Of a stretch of 64,000 nt of DNA, positions 1 to 10,727 are shown piece by piece; the stretch's first letter is position 1; each line of letters opens with the position of its first letter. Origin of the DNA: Paratinospora sagittata (taxonomy: Eukaryota > Streptophyta > Magnoliopsida > Ranunculales > Menispermaceae). Under the pieces are notes generated by a model that had not been told where the DNA came from, searched no databases, and saw only the letters and a list, made by a program, of their open reading frames with translations. Both the position numbers and the translations under genes were made by a program. The stretch covers positions 44,204,241-44,268,240 of the forward strand of contig CM069593.1 in the NCBI GenBank assembly GCA_035771175.1, given 5' to 3'.

Positions 1-510
1 TATTGATTCTTCATGTTTTTCTTTCAATTCAACTCAACTACGCATTTTCTCAGCTACATGGGTTGGTTGTATAAATCTGTTTCGTCTACTCTGTTTTATC
101 AAAGGCTAAATCAACATTTTAAGCTATAAGCATCTAAAGATCTGTAGTACATGTGTTCAAATCACTTTAATCAGTTTTCTCCAATTTTATCTTGAATAGG
201 GAGTACTACTACTACCATTTTTCGAATATATTTATTTCTAATTCTGTCTTTTAATGTTTTATAACGTATCCATCTTAACATGCACATTTCTATTATATTT
301 AGGTTGTTCGCGACTTTGCATGTTACTTCTTTATTGCCCAACATTTTTGTTCCATGTAACATAGTGGACCTAATAGTGATTTTATAAAATTTTCCTCTCA
401 ACTTCTTGATGCAACACGTAACTTTTTACTCATTTGAAGTTTGGTTGTTGTTTCTAATGAACATATGAACCTGTTATGTGATCCTAGGATTCTTATGTTA
501 TCTGCCGCCT
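1..510. other. AT-rich sequence with no recognised gene
   Basis: I see no convincing coding region, RNA gene or repeat here. Open frames are short, lack recognisable domains and are typical of AT-rich plant intergenic or intronic DNA. The stretch lies directly upstream of the exon remnant starting near 511 and may be intron of that same gene. Confidence 0.4.
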
Positions 511-1300
511 TCGGAAGAAGCAAGATTTTTCCAATAAGTGTGACAGTCCGGTCATTGGGTCGCCAAGTAATCGGGGTTCACCTGCAAGTGCAAGTGCTGG
601 TGCTTCTGCTTCTTCCCAAGTTGGGAATGAGATGCAGCAGTTACATGGGGGAGTGTACAGAGATGGGAAGTTAATGGAGTGCCGCTTAAATAAGCAAACA
701 AGCAGATTAAACTCACCTGTTGAACCAGCTGATGATCCTGTTTTGATACAACCCAATGAAATAAAGAACCAGATCATTCAGGTAGTTTTATTCAATCCTA
801 TTTTGTTTATAGATAACAACCACAAGAAACTTTTTGAAATTAAGTTCCTAGCACAAAAATTTCATGGTGTGTTTGTCTTCTGAAAATGATATAGAAATTT
901 TCTTGGGTTCCAGGATTGTGATGAGAAGTCTGTCGAAGATGATTGTTTCGCTGAAATACTGAAAGATGAAATTGTCAACCTTGAAGACATGTCATTATTT
1001 GGGGATTCAGTGCTATTGCCAACAGTTTCTGAAACCTCTGTGAATGACTTGAATTCAGTTTGCCTTCAAGGAACTGCCTATAGAAGGATTAGATTGGAAG
1101 TGGGCAGGTCAGGCCACAGTGATGCATATAGGAGCCATGACCATATACAGTCTTTAAAATTGGGTGACAAGGGCCTCGTGACAAGAGCAATTCAGCTAGA
1201 AGTAAAGGGTAGGTGCTTCTATTGCAGGAAAATGCTTATGGTTTTGGTTCTCATGGTGGTATTGCTCTTTCTGTTCCTGCAAGTTGTATGATGAAGAAGA
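511..1300 (+). pseudogene. Unidentified host gene remnant (2-3 exons)
   Basis: I do not recognise this protein. An open frame from about 511 encodes a Ser/Ala-rich stretch (residues like SPASASAGASASSQ) and a polar region, and ends at a good donor (CAG|GT at 780/781). An acceptor at 911-913 (CAG) continues the frame into an acidic segment (DCDEKSVEDDCFAEIL) and runs to about 1208. The next candidate intron, 1209-1227, is only about 20 bp, too short for a plant intron, so it has collapsed or the reading is wrong. After it the frame reads ENAYGFGSHGGIALSV and soon stops. No start codon or domain was identified. It is probably an internal exon fragment of a gene extending left of the window, or a decayed copy. 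The downstream neighbour is the ILR1-like gene, convergent on the other strand. Confidence 0.35.
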
Positions 1301-1543
1301 ACCTAGTCTGTCCTCAAATGTTGATAAAAGGGTTTGGTTGTTCAATCATGGTTGTGAATATATCATAAAAAAGCGATTTCAATGTAATCTTAAACAGAAG
1401 AATAAAGCATCTATTCTAGTGCATATTTCTCTTTCTTTTTGGCATTAGAATCATCAAAATTCCTCCATTATTTCAGAAAAAGCATCAATTGGCATTTTAC
1501 AGTGTGTTTACCTCCAAGTAGAATAATTTCCAGTGCCTCCAAG

Positions 1544-3394
1544 TCAATGATTTTCCAAGTAAGATGAAGCAACAGCAGCATGGAAAGCCGCCCCTATAGG
1601 AAGAACATCCTCATCCACAACAAAGTAGGGTGAGTGCAACGGCTTGTTCGATCTCAAAGTCTCATTTTTGATCCCAATAGCGAAAAATGTTGCCGTCATC
1701 TTCTGTGAATAGAAGCTAAAATCCTCAGCTGCCATGCTCATTGGGCTTAGATACACATTGTTTTCCCCAAGTAGCTCCTCCCCAACCATCCTAGCATGCT
1801 CATACATTGCTTCATCGTTAACTGTTGCTGGATATGGAATTATATCCTTATCCATGAAGTCCACGACGCAAGTACAACGATGCACCGATGCTTGCGCCTC
1901 TATGACCTGTGAAAGATAACAAATGTGATGAGCTCTTAATTCATCAATTCCATAACACAGTTAAGCTCATATCAGAAGGGATTTTATGAACAATGCACCT
2001 CTTTGATTCTTTGTTTAAGATAAGAAAGGCCCTCAGTGCTCATACTCCTGAAAGTGCCACCAAATCTTACAGACTGTGGGATGACATTGCCTGCTTGCCC
2101 ACCCTGAATGAACCCAACTGACATCACCTTCACCAAATTAAAAAAAGAAAAGAAAAAACAACAGATCAATTCTGGGTCCGGGTCATCTCTAATTTACAAC
2201 ATTTTGAACTGAATCCATGGAAGATGAGAGAAGAATTTTATTACCCTGCTCTCAAGAGGGTCAGTTTCTCGTGACACAATTTGTTGAAGCGCAAGGATAG
2301 CAAAAGAAGCTGCTAGAATTGGGTCCTTTGTCAAATGGGGAAAAGCCGCATGCCCACCTTTCCCTGTAATTGTGGCTACAAACCTTGCTGAAGCAGCAAG
2401 CATTGTGCCAGGTCTTGAAGCAATGGAACCAGTTGGTAACAAAGGCCAAACGTGTAATCCAAACATGGTTGGAATGTTGTCAAGAGCAGTGTCTTGCAAC
2501 ATGTGATACGCTCCTGCTTGGCCCTCTTCTGCTGGCTGGAAAACAAGCTTCACAGTGCCCTAAAAAACAGCAAATTAAATGAATAATAAGCTTAAATGAT
2601 TCATCTAATTGTGGTGATTAATGATGAATGTACACCTTCAAATATTGCTTTCGGGTTTGAAGCAATTTAGCTGCTCCAAGAAGCATCGTTACATGAACGT
2701 CGTGCCCACAAGCGTGCATCTTCCCATCATTCTTGCTCTTGAATTCCCAATCCACCATTTCCTACCAAATTATTATCCTTATAAGTAATACTTCCAGAGA
2801 CAGAAACCAGAACCACAAGAAAATTGGGTATATAGTCTAGTTGGGAAGACGAAAAGGTGTAACAAATGAAACACATTAATGCGGAATAAAATTGTTTTAA
2901 GAAAATAGAATCAAACTTTAGCCTAGATTATCAATTTAGTCGTTATAAAAGAGGAAGAAGTACATAATTGTTTTAAGAACGTAGAGTCAAAAGACTATCA
3001 ATTTTGTCGTTATAACCTGATTTCAACAGAAAATAAGAAAAAGAAGAAGTACCTTAATAGGAAGGGCGTCCATGTCTGCCCTGAGGCCGAACCAAGGGAG
3101 CCCACCGGATCCAATAGAGCCAACAACACCAGTCTTGGCTACAGGCCATGAATACCCGATTCCGAGCGAGTCCAGCTCTGATCTGATGAGTTCACTCGTT
3201 TGGTACTCTTGGAAAGCTAGCTCTGGGTGCTGGTGAATTGTTCTTCGAACCCTTTTCATCCAATCGAAAAACTCTGGTTCTCTTGCAGATTTCAGCAACT
3301 CAGCAGCCAGAGTCTTGAGATTCGATTGCGTAACGAGAGCATATGTTGGAAGGAAGAAAGTTAAGAAGAGGAGAGAGTAGAAAGAGGTCGGCAT
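1544..3394 (-). CDS. IAA-amino acid hydrolase ILR1-like (M20 metallopeptidase)
   Basis: It is predicted to cleave amide-linked auxin conjugates (IAA-amino acids) and release free IAA. Five exons are visible on the minus strand with GT-AG borders: 3394-3053, 2761-2636, 2559-2245, 2127-1999 and 1906-1544. All introns are phase 0, giving 424 residues, a normal length for the ILR1/ILL family. Residues 1-19 look like a signal peptide. M20 motifs in order are HPELAFQE (56-63), [10 protein letters not shown] (104-113), MHACGHDVH (129-137, with likely metal ligands Cys132, His134) and FQPAEEG (about 163-169, the Glu pair including the catalytic base). GLHVWP follows, and near the C-terminus [18 protein letters not shown] supplies the last conserved His. 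The protein ends YLENH, so the KDEL-like ER-retention tail of several family members is absent. No stop or frameshift was seen. The start is the only Met upstream of the signal peptide. Family assignment is secure; the exact substrate is not. Confidence 0.93.
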
Positions 3395-4112
3395 TAGAAG
3401 AGATCCTCAGGGGCTCTCACCTAAGTAGCGTTGGTTCAGAAGGTCATCTGGATTCTTAATTTTGTGTCAATGGAAAAAGAAAAAGGCTAAGCTGTGGGAT
3501 ACAATTTAAAAATAGTTACCAAAAAATGAAATATGACATCAGATTACATCTTTCTGAAATATGTTTTGATATCATATTTAAAATTATTATTTTTAATTAT
3601 CAACGTTCACTATTGAGATCATCAGATTACATCATAGATTGTGTGGTGAGATGTGATCAACATTAGCCATTGGATGTAAGCCATGGAGAATGAAGAGATA
3701 TCAATAATTCAATAAGAAGAATCCAATGGTAGAGAGAGATGATCAAAAGAGAGGAAAATGGAGATATCAATAATTCATTAACATTTGTTTATTTTATTTT
3801 ATTTATTTTATTTAAAGCCAATAATATTTTAAAACCTATGAGATGTTCTTCAATTAAAAATCTCAACACCCAAAAGAAGAATTTCACACTTATAATTCAT
3901 ATGAATATTTTGTTCTTTTTTCATGTAAAATTATTATTTTTGTTCGCACGTAAATAATAATGCAATTAATTGAATTTTCTTTTCATTTTTAAAAAATAAG
4001 TTATTTTTTTAATTAAATCTTTAAAGATTATTTTTTAGATTTGACCAACTTATGTTTAAGTTTTTTGATTTTTGAATACCAAAAAATTTATATACAAATC
4101 ATAAACAAAGTC
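3395..4112. other. Intergenic spacer between ILR1-like gene and its broken copy
   Basis: This AT-rich spacer is upstream of the intact minus-strand ILR1-like gene and should hold its promoter. I could not pick out a decisive TATA box. It contains a short near-repeat of the phrase gagatatcaataattcaat (about 3690-3715 and 3760-3780). No coding potential was seen. Confidence 0.5.
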
Positions 4113-5493
4113 TTACATAACATGATTATCCAAGTAAGCCATTGCAACAGCAGCATGAAAAGCTGCTCCTATAGGAAGAACCTCCTCATCCGCAATAAAG
4201 TATGGCGAGTGCAATTGCTTATCTGATTTCAAAGTCTTATTTTTAATCCCAACAAAGAAATACGCAGTTGCCATCTTCAGCTCCCATGCTCATTGGGCTC
4301 AATTTCACATTGCTTTCTCCAAGTAACTCCTCCCCAAGCTTCCTTGCATGCTCATACATTCCTTCTTCATTTGCAGTTGCAGGATATGGGCTTATTGTCT
4401 CCTCCATGAAGTCCACCATTGCCGGGTAACGATGCACTGCTGCTTGCCCCTAAATGACCTGCTAAGAGGAGAACATATCATGATCAACCATTTTTACATC
4501 ATTATTATTTTTTAATGACTTGGGTATTTAGGCATCTTAGAGCATCCAACTATTATCTCAAGATGCAGATCTCTCAATTTTATTGTTGGATGTGTTTGTT
4601 GATTGAAATAATAATCCCACGTTATAAACTAAAGAAAAGTTCATAATATGGGATGCTATGTGTGTGGACCGAAAGAATAAACCCACATTAACGTGGATCT
4701 CCTCTTTTGTTAGTACCAAGGCATTTTAGGCTAAAACTGCGCTCCTGAGCCTAATAATAAGCCTAGAGGTGATTTAGTGGTGACAAGATAAGTTGAGATC
4801 CAGGCCCAAGGGATATAAGTGTAAATTTCTCTCTTTAGAGTAACGAGAACTTTTAGAATTAAACTCACAACTGGGCTCTAGGTTTCCTGTGTCATTTGAT
4901 TGAAGAAATTGGTGTTTCAAGTACCTCTTTGATTCTTTGTTTAAGGTAAGAGAGGCCCTCAGTGGTAATACTTCTGAACCTGCCACCAAATTTTAGTGAG
5001 TAAGGTATCACATTTCCAACTTGCCCACCAAGAACGAATTCAACTGAAATCACCTTCACAATTATAAAAAAAATGAAATAACACATTAGTCGGTCAGCTG
5101 TAATTTTGTAAACTTTAACTATATGTGCTTGCCTCTTGGAGCTACAAGCCTACAACACATAAATTAAAGAACCTCGCAAGGCAGAAAAGTGAAGAGAAAA
5201 ACACACAAAACAGAGTTTACTCTGCTTTCAAGTGGGTTGGTCTCTCTAGCTACAATTTGCTGGAGGGCAAGGATTGCAAATGAAGCTGCAAGGATTGGAT
5301 CCTTGGTGCTGTGTGGCCTTGCCGCATGCCGACCTTCACCTATAACGGTCGCCACAAATCTTGCAGAAGCAGCTAGCATTGGGCCAGTTCTTGAAGCAAT
5401 GGAACCAGTTGGTAACCCAGGGCTAACATGTCACCCAAATATTGCTGGAATGTTGTCAAGAGCACTGTCTTGCAGCATGTGATATGCTCCAGC
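4113..5493 (-). pseudogene. Truncated ILR1-like IAA-amino acid hydrolase copy
   Basis: This is a partial tandem duplicate of the intact gene at 1544-3394. On the minus strand it retains exon 3 (about 5493-5222), exon 4 (about 5053-4924) and exon 5 (about 4447-4113). Exons 1 and 2, carrying the signal peptide and the [13 protein letters not shown] and ACGHD motifs, are missing. Exon 3 has an in-frame TGA where the GLHV motif should be (near 5430). Exon 5 is frameshifted just after the AED motif: the codons for the FSFYSQK equivalent are deleted (near 4273), and the correct frame resumes in another phase to the normal end. Two metal-binding motifs are lost, so no active enzyme can be made. At 5493 similarity stops abruptly and an A-rich junction follows. 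Confidence 0.88.
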
Positions 5494-5760
5494 TGCAAAA
5501 AAAACTCTATATAAACCAACCATCCCCTCTTCATTTTTCACACCAAATTCACTCCAAATTGTGATTTTTCATCCTCTTTTCACTCATATTGAGTTTTTAG
5601 TCTTTTGAGACTCTATGTCCGAGACTCTCAGTGCAGTACGACGAAGTTCTGTCCGGAGGAAAGCGTTAGATCAGAAAAAGAAGAAGTTCTTATCTGAAGG
5701 TGGGGAACGTAACATAGATTTGCGTGTTTTATAACTTTTATTAAAGTTTACATTCAATTA
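5494..5760 (+). other. Promoter-like segment with TATA box and 39-codon ORF
   Basis: Immediately after the break of the hydrolase copy there is a strong TATA box (TATATAAA, 5508-5515). It is followed about 100 bp later by an ATG (5615) opening a 39-residue basic frame to 5734 (begins MSETLSAVRRSSVRRK). The pyrimidine-rich stretch between them resembles the U3-R transition of an LTR or a plant leader. I do not recognise the peptide. The likeliest explanation is a retroelement LTR fragment; a truncated host promoter is the alternative. Confidence 0.3.
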
Positions 5761-5805
5761 TTATTATGTCTACTGTACATTTTACACTGCATTATGTCAT
5801 ATAAT

Positions 5806-5918
5806 GTGCCATGTGCCATGTGCCATATGCCATGTGTCTGGACTTCCAGGTATGTGTCATGTGCCATGTGTCTGGACTTCCAGGTATATGCCATGTGCCT
5901 GAACTTCCAGGCATGTGC
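5806..5918. repeat. Minisatellite with GCCATGTG and ACTTCCAGG motifs
   Basis: Three imperfect units of about 30-35 bp carry the shared phrase CTGGACTTCCAGG (once CTGAACTTCCAGG). They are preceded by short GTGCCAT reiterations. The array lies between the promoter-like segment and a TA microsatellite (about 5936-5958). It is noncoding and probably part of the same LTR-like remnant. Confidence 0.7.
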
Positions 5919-6220
5919 TTTATCCTAAAAAAATTATATATATATATATATATATATTTTGTGAAATACAGGGTATTACAGATATGGTAGTGGATGAATG
6001 TGATTTATTTAAAACATCTTGATATTTATGATTAATTTGAAATAGTTGTCAAATTTACATATTGATATGATTGTATTTGAAATTAAAACATTACATGCTT
6101 GATGTCTATTAGTGTAAAATTTATATGTGAAATTTATATATATAATTTAACTCATTTCAAGATTCTCAACTCGAATGACCAACTCAATCTAACCTATTAT
6201 ACCCCTAATTAAAAGCGGGG

Positions 6221-6325
6221 GAAGTCGCTGGAGCGGCAATGTATCTTGCTAGTGATGAGGCAAGTTATGTAAGTGGGCTTAACTTGGTGGTTGACGGTTC
6301 AATCGGTCCTTCTCGAGAGCCTTGA
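6221..6325 (+). pseudogene. C-terminal fragment of a short-chain dehydrogenase/reductase
   Basis: Thirty-four codons plus a stop encode the SDR tail including AAMYLASDEASYVSG and LNLVVDG, the conserved C-terminal signature of classical plant SDRs of the secoisolariciresinol-dehydrogenase/momilactone-synthase type. The equivalent segment of the split SDR gene at 28875-38207 reads YLASDESKYISG and LNLVIDGG, so the two are paralogous. No catalytic or cofactor-binding part was found upstream: the sequence before 6211 is AT-rich and noncoding. It is a relic exon end, not a functional gene. Confidence 0.82.
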
Positions 6326-6699
6326 GTCAACTTCGCTAAGTTGTAACACCTCATGACATTTTCATTTTTTCATGGTTAATACACAAGAATCATATGTTTT
6401 CAAGAGCAGATGTGCTATAGAAACACATTTAAGAAATATACATTATTGACATTACACTCAGGAGTAATTGGATTGCCTTAAATCACACAACAACATTGTA
6501 AACATGCATTGTTAAATTTCATAACATGATCAATGGACAGACATTGTGAATGTGTAATTCAACTCTGCTTATGAAATCTATTTTAAAAATTTTTAAACGC
6601 TATACAACATTTATTACCCAACTTTTAAAAATGGTTTGTAGCATTTAAAACCCTTTCAAGGGTTGTGTTAACTTAACAAAGTGATGTACAACATTTTAG
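6326..6699. other. AT-rich spacer
   Basis: No gene, RNA or recognisable element is visible between the dehydrogenase relic and the MITE beginning at 6700. Confidence 0.5.
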
Positions 6700-7318
6700 T
6701 AGGGGTGTGCAAACCTCTGTTCGGTTCAATTTTTGGTAAAAACTAAAATCGAACCAAACTTAGTTCAAGTTAAGTTTTCTAAAACTAAAATCGAACTGAA
6801 CCGAATTTGTTCGGTTTGGGTTGATTGGATTAGTTATGTCAATTTTATAGTTATAAATCTTATATTTAGCACTATTTTACCTTTTTAAAACACATTTAAT
6901 TTTTTTAAAAATATAATATATAGTTCTATCATTACAATTAAAACACAAAATACATTATTATATTCAATAATAGGAATATTAAAAGAAATTGACATAAAAA
7001 ATTTCTACATATTTTCTATTTAAAGCCTTTCTTAAGGCAATTTTTTTATGTATCTGTACATCCAATTCTAAGTATCCAATAGTTAAATAAATAAAAATTA
7101 AAAGCAAGTTTAAAGGATATTTTAATCATGTTCCTACATATTTAAAGCTTATGATTATAGGAGAAATGACAGTATTACCCTCAAGTTCGGTTCAGTTCGG
7201 GTTAAATTCGATTTTTTAATGTTTAAACCGAAAATCGAACTAAACTGATCGATTTTTTCATTTCTTAAACCGAAAACTGAATCAAACCGAACCGATCACA
7301 TCGATTTGGTTCAATTTT
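6700..7318. mobile_element. hAT-like MITE, copy A (right end missing)
   Basis: It starts with the terminus TAGGGGTGTGCAAACC and contains reiterated GGTTCGGTT and AACCGAAC motifs, closely matching the complete copy at 26753-27330. The expected right terminus (ending TACACACCTA) is absent: at about 7318 the sequence passes directly into LINE reverse-transcriptase coding DNA. It is noncoding. The left flank (CATTTTAG, 6692-6699) has no matching partner because the right end is lost. Confidence 0.72.
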
Positions 7319-8665
7319 GAAGATATGGGATGATCATAGATCCCCCGTCCTATTACGTTCAAGACATTATCTCCAAAATCAGATAGGGTGCATTTGGTGG
7401 CAAATCTCATTAGCCTTGGTTATGGTGGTTGGAATAATAGTTTGATCAGATCAGTTTTTACAAGAGATGACACTAATCTTATTGAAGCTATCCCCCTCAG
7501 TAGCAGGCCAAGCCCTGATAAGTTGATTTGGCATTTCAACAAATCAATGGTTTTTAGTGTAAAATCTGGGTATCAAGTTGTTGTTGAACTAGAGAAAAGA
7601 GGGTTGTTGGGCTCGAAGTCTTTAGGATCATCTAGTGCACCTTTTCACCATCAGAAGGGAAGTGGTATTTTATGGCAGCTGAACGTTCCTAACAAAATAA
7701 AATTCTTTCTTTGGAAATGCTACAATAATTCCCTCCCTGTTAAATCAGCCCTCCTCATAAAAGGTTTGCTAGTTGATCCATATTGCCCTCTTTGCTTTGA
7801 ATTTATTGAAGATGCTGCCCATTTATTTTTCAGATGTAAAGTTGCTAAGTTATGTTGGTTTGGTTCCCCTTTGGGCTTAAATATTGATAATCTTCATGGA
7901 GATTCTTTCTCTAATATTTGGGATAGCCTGACAATTCCTTCTTGTCTCTAGGGGGAAGTATTGAATTTCTTGCTTGGTGGGCCTACTGTATCTGGTTCAT
8001 TTGGAAAGCAAGAAACAAATTTGTTTTCCATGATCAAGCCGTTAACCCAATCTCTATAATTAGCAAATCCAACACTCTCTGCCAGGAATTTTTGGATGCA
8101 AATTGCCCTTCAGATGTTGGTTCTTCAGTCCCCATTCCTCATCAAGGGGATGCTATTGGTGGGATTGGCTGGCGTCTTTTTTGTGATGCAGCTCGTAAGC
8201 CAAATTCTCTCATCACGGGTCTTGGTTGGGTCCTTATTGATGAGGTTGGTCTTGTTAGGAAGGCTGAAAATTGGCTTGAGCGAGGCTCTTTGTCGATTGA
8301 AGATGCGGAAGCTAAAGCAATCTTAAGAGGGATTCGATCTTCCTTGGATTGTGGTATTTCCTATCTCACTGTTATGACAGATTCAATTTTAGTCTGTCAG
8401 GAATTAGCCACAAGAAGGGGTAATTTAGCACAAGTGGATCCTATTCTTCAAGATATTTGGTTTCTTGTTCAAAATGGCTTCTCTTCCCTCTCTTTCCAGC
8501 ATATTCTCAGGCATTGTAATCTGATTTCCCACAAATTAGCTTCTCTTGCTTTAAATTGTCATTTGTATCTTGTTGGGATATTTTTGTGCTTCAGGGTGTT
8601 GATGTAAATTTGTTTCAGTCTTTTATTAATATATGATCTTTTCCTTTTGGCAAAAAAAATAAAAA
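7319..8665 (+). mobile_element. 5'-truncated L1-type LINE
   Basis: The unit begins mid-gene at a frame reading KIWDD, a motif seen just after the RT core of plant LINEs. It continues through the zinc-binding RT-associated domain and an RNase H domain, and ends with a short noncoding tail and an A-rich terminus (about 8651-8672). The missing 5' part is typical of target-primed reverse transcription. I could not define a target-site duplication, because the left junction is fused to a MITE remnant. Confidence 0.8.
7388..8607 (+). pseudogene. LINE zinc-binding RT tail and RNase H domain
   Basis: Two frames cover this segment. The first (7388-7951) carries the region downstream of the RT, with WQLNVPNKIKFFLWKC, a CPLCFEFIEDAAHLFFRC zinc-binding motif and aromatic spacing typical of the zf-RVT domain of plant L1 elements. 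The second (7942-8607) carries an RNase H domain of the RVT_3 type: FCDAARKP, the acidic pair in IEDAEAKAIL, and MTDS. The two overlap in different frames, so a frameshift separates them. No endonuclease or RT palm remains, so it cannot function. Confidence 0.8.
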
Positions 8666-9500
8666 AATAAAAATTTGTTGTATAAGACGGTGAAATCGCA
8701 AAATATATAATTGTCGAATAATGTGAAAACTGAACAAGGCATGGACCTATGCCATTTTAGATGTGTTATACTTAAAAACACAATTTCTCTCTCTCTTCCT
8801 TTTTTTTTTTTTCTTTTTTTTCTTTTTTTTTTTTTTTGGCCTTTTTAAGCTGCAAAACCCAAATTAAAAGCATTTAATAAGATTGGTATTAGGTGACCCA
8901 TTTAAATGCCACATAAAAGTATATTTCTTCACTTCTTTAAAAAAAAAAAAAAAGAATATGCATGTTTAGTGTGAGAAATAAAAGAGGACCTTTACCACAA
9001 TATATGTAGTCCTTCTAGAAGCAAAGGTTGCCTATGTATATACGGCAAAAACTGAAGAAGGCCTAAGAAGTGTTAAAAACTATACTTTTATCCTAGTACT
9101 TAAATTGTCACATGGCATCTTATTCTAGCATTGTTTGTCTTATATATCATATATCTTTTATTAATAATCTCATGATGAAAATTGCAATCTTTAATTCCCT
9201 GATCTTGTATAATTGTCACATAACATGGGATCCAGTTGGAAGGGTAGCAATTACTAGCAAGAGCATTTCTCTAATTAATAGGGGCTTTAATTAATTAACC
9301 ATAACTAGCAATGTGGTGCTTTTTTCCTTTAAGAGAAGTGTTTTAAATGATGTATACATTCTTGTTAATGTCCCCATTATGTAGAAAAGACCCATGTTCT
9401 CAATTCTCAGTTGAAGAAAGTAGCATACATCATGGGATATTCTAAAGAAAAGATAGTTCTATAATTCCTTCTCTTTCTTTTTTTGGTTTCACTTTTGAGC
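8666..9500. other. AT-rich spacer with homopolymer tracts
   Basis: It holds long T tracts (about 8802-8838) and an A tract (about 8940-8953) but no recognisable gene or element. A 60-codon open frame at 9112-9294 has no recognisable features and is not called. Confidence 0.5.
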
Positions 9501-9821
9501 GGCACTCAGGTAGTGTCCTCCTCCGCTTTACAACGAGAATAATCCACCTGAATTCGACTCGAGTTAGACCACAAAGGTGTAAAGATCTCCCAGCAACCAA
9601 CTAAAGGTTGGTTCGCTAGTAACGGGAGCAAGCCTTAGGGTGGGTTGAGGGACTCATCATGAGTTCAAGCCCCACTCTAGACATATTCTGGTTGGGAGAG
9701 AAAAACCCGCTAAACTCCCTTCAAACCCCTCGAGTCCGAGAGAATTAGTCTCGCCACGAAGCGGAGGAGGACACTTCCTGGATGCCCAAAAACCGGTCAT
9801 AAAAAAATTAAAAAAAAAATC
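9501..9821 (+). mobile_element. SINE-like unit with inverted partial copy
   Basis: The right part (about 9640-9821) has a tRNA-like box B (GAGTTCAAGCCCC, near 9660) and ends in an A-rich tail (about 9805-9821), as expected of a tRNA-derived SINE. The flanks 9501-9565 and 9726-9786 are imperfect inverted repeats sharing AGTGTCCTCCTCCGCTT, so the 3' half of the unit also occurs in reverse on the left. It may be two SINE copies in head-to-head arrangement or a small foldback. Noncoding. Confidence 0.5.
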
Positions 9822-9897
9822 TCCCAGCAAATGATAGCTTCATAAACGAAGGGGATTTTGAACTCACGACCTCGCTTAAGGTGAAGATGTCACACCC

Positions 9898-10161
9898 TAG
9901 TACACAGCACACCGCAGTATCTAGTACCCCCGGGATGTGATGGATACCTCATACCGAGCGTACCCCAACCGTTATATACCACATAATATTATCACATCCC
10001 AGTACACAGCACACCGCAGCGCCGAAATTTTTAAAAATTTTGAGAAGGATTATGAGACTATGTGAAGGCTGACAATATACTATCTACTGTATACGGGTAT
10101 GTACAGTGTATAGTATATTGTGCCAGTCATGACGTCAGCCTAGGTCAGGGACATCGTGACA
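9898..10161. mobile_element. Short LTR-like element with 5-bp flanking repeat
   Basis: The element begins TGTCACACCCTAG and ends CATCGTGACA. It is flanked by GAAGA (9893-9897) and GAAGG (10162-10166), a target-site duplication with one mismatch. A 25-30 bp phrase (AGTACACAGCACACCGCAG) occurs twice inside, about 90 bp apart. Its last ~100 bp resemble, in reverse complement, the end of the LTR-like block at 45294-47390, including GTCATGACGTCA. It is noncoding, best read as a very short LTR or an internally deleted one. Confidence 0.55.
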
Positions 10162-10727
10162 GAAGGGATGTCAAACCATCCAAACCAACTAAATGTTGGT
10201 AATTCCTTCTTTTTCATGCATAAGTATCTTTCAATTATAGTCATAATATAATAACACATTTGTGATATCCAAATTCAATTATAGTCATAATAACACAGAA
10301 TTATTGTTTGTGAAAGTTTAGAACCAACTAACCCATTACAATAATTAAATTTTTTTTTTCTTTTTCTTTTTGTATTTTAAGAAATAAAGTTAGTAGTTAG
10401 TAATATAACTAGCTTCATTATCATACTATACTCTCGATGAGGTATCAAACTCATTCCTGACCCATTAATCTGCCTCATCCCCTAAGGTGAGACAATGGTA
10501 AGAGTTGAATTTTAAACCTTTAAGTTTTAAAGCCACCTCTTTACCAATTGTACCAACTCCATGTTGACATTTAAATTCTGAATCTAATAACTTTTTTTTC
10601 TCTTTTTAGCAACAAAGGAATATTTAAATCTATGCTCAAAATGTATGAAATTCAAGTTGCACCATCACTTGAGAAAATAGACACATGTATACCACATTCA
10701 AATTAGAAACTTAGACAACATATATTA
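10162..10727. other. Spacer with possible minus-strand SINE relic
   Basis: No gene is visible. On the minus strand around 10563-10440 a tRNA-like arrangement may be present: a box A-like stretch (TTGGTACAATTGGTAAAGAG) followed by a weak box B (GGTTTAAAATTCAACTC). This is suggestive of a degenerate SINE, but no clear tail or target duplication was found. Confidence 0.3.

Noticed and set aside
10440..10563. A functional tRNA gene
   Set aside because: Box A and box B-like motifs are weak and no cloverleaf with paired stems could be drawn; at most a SINE relic.
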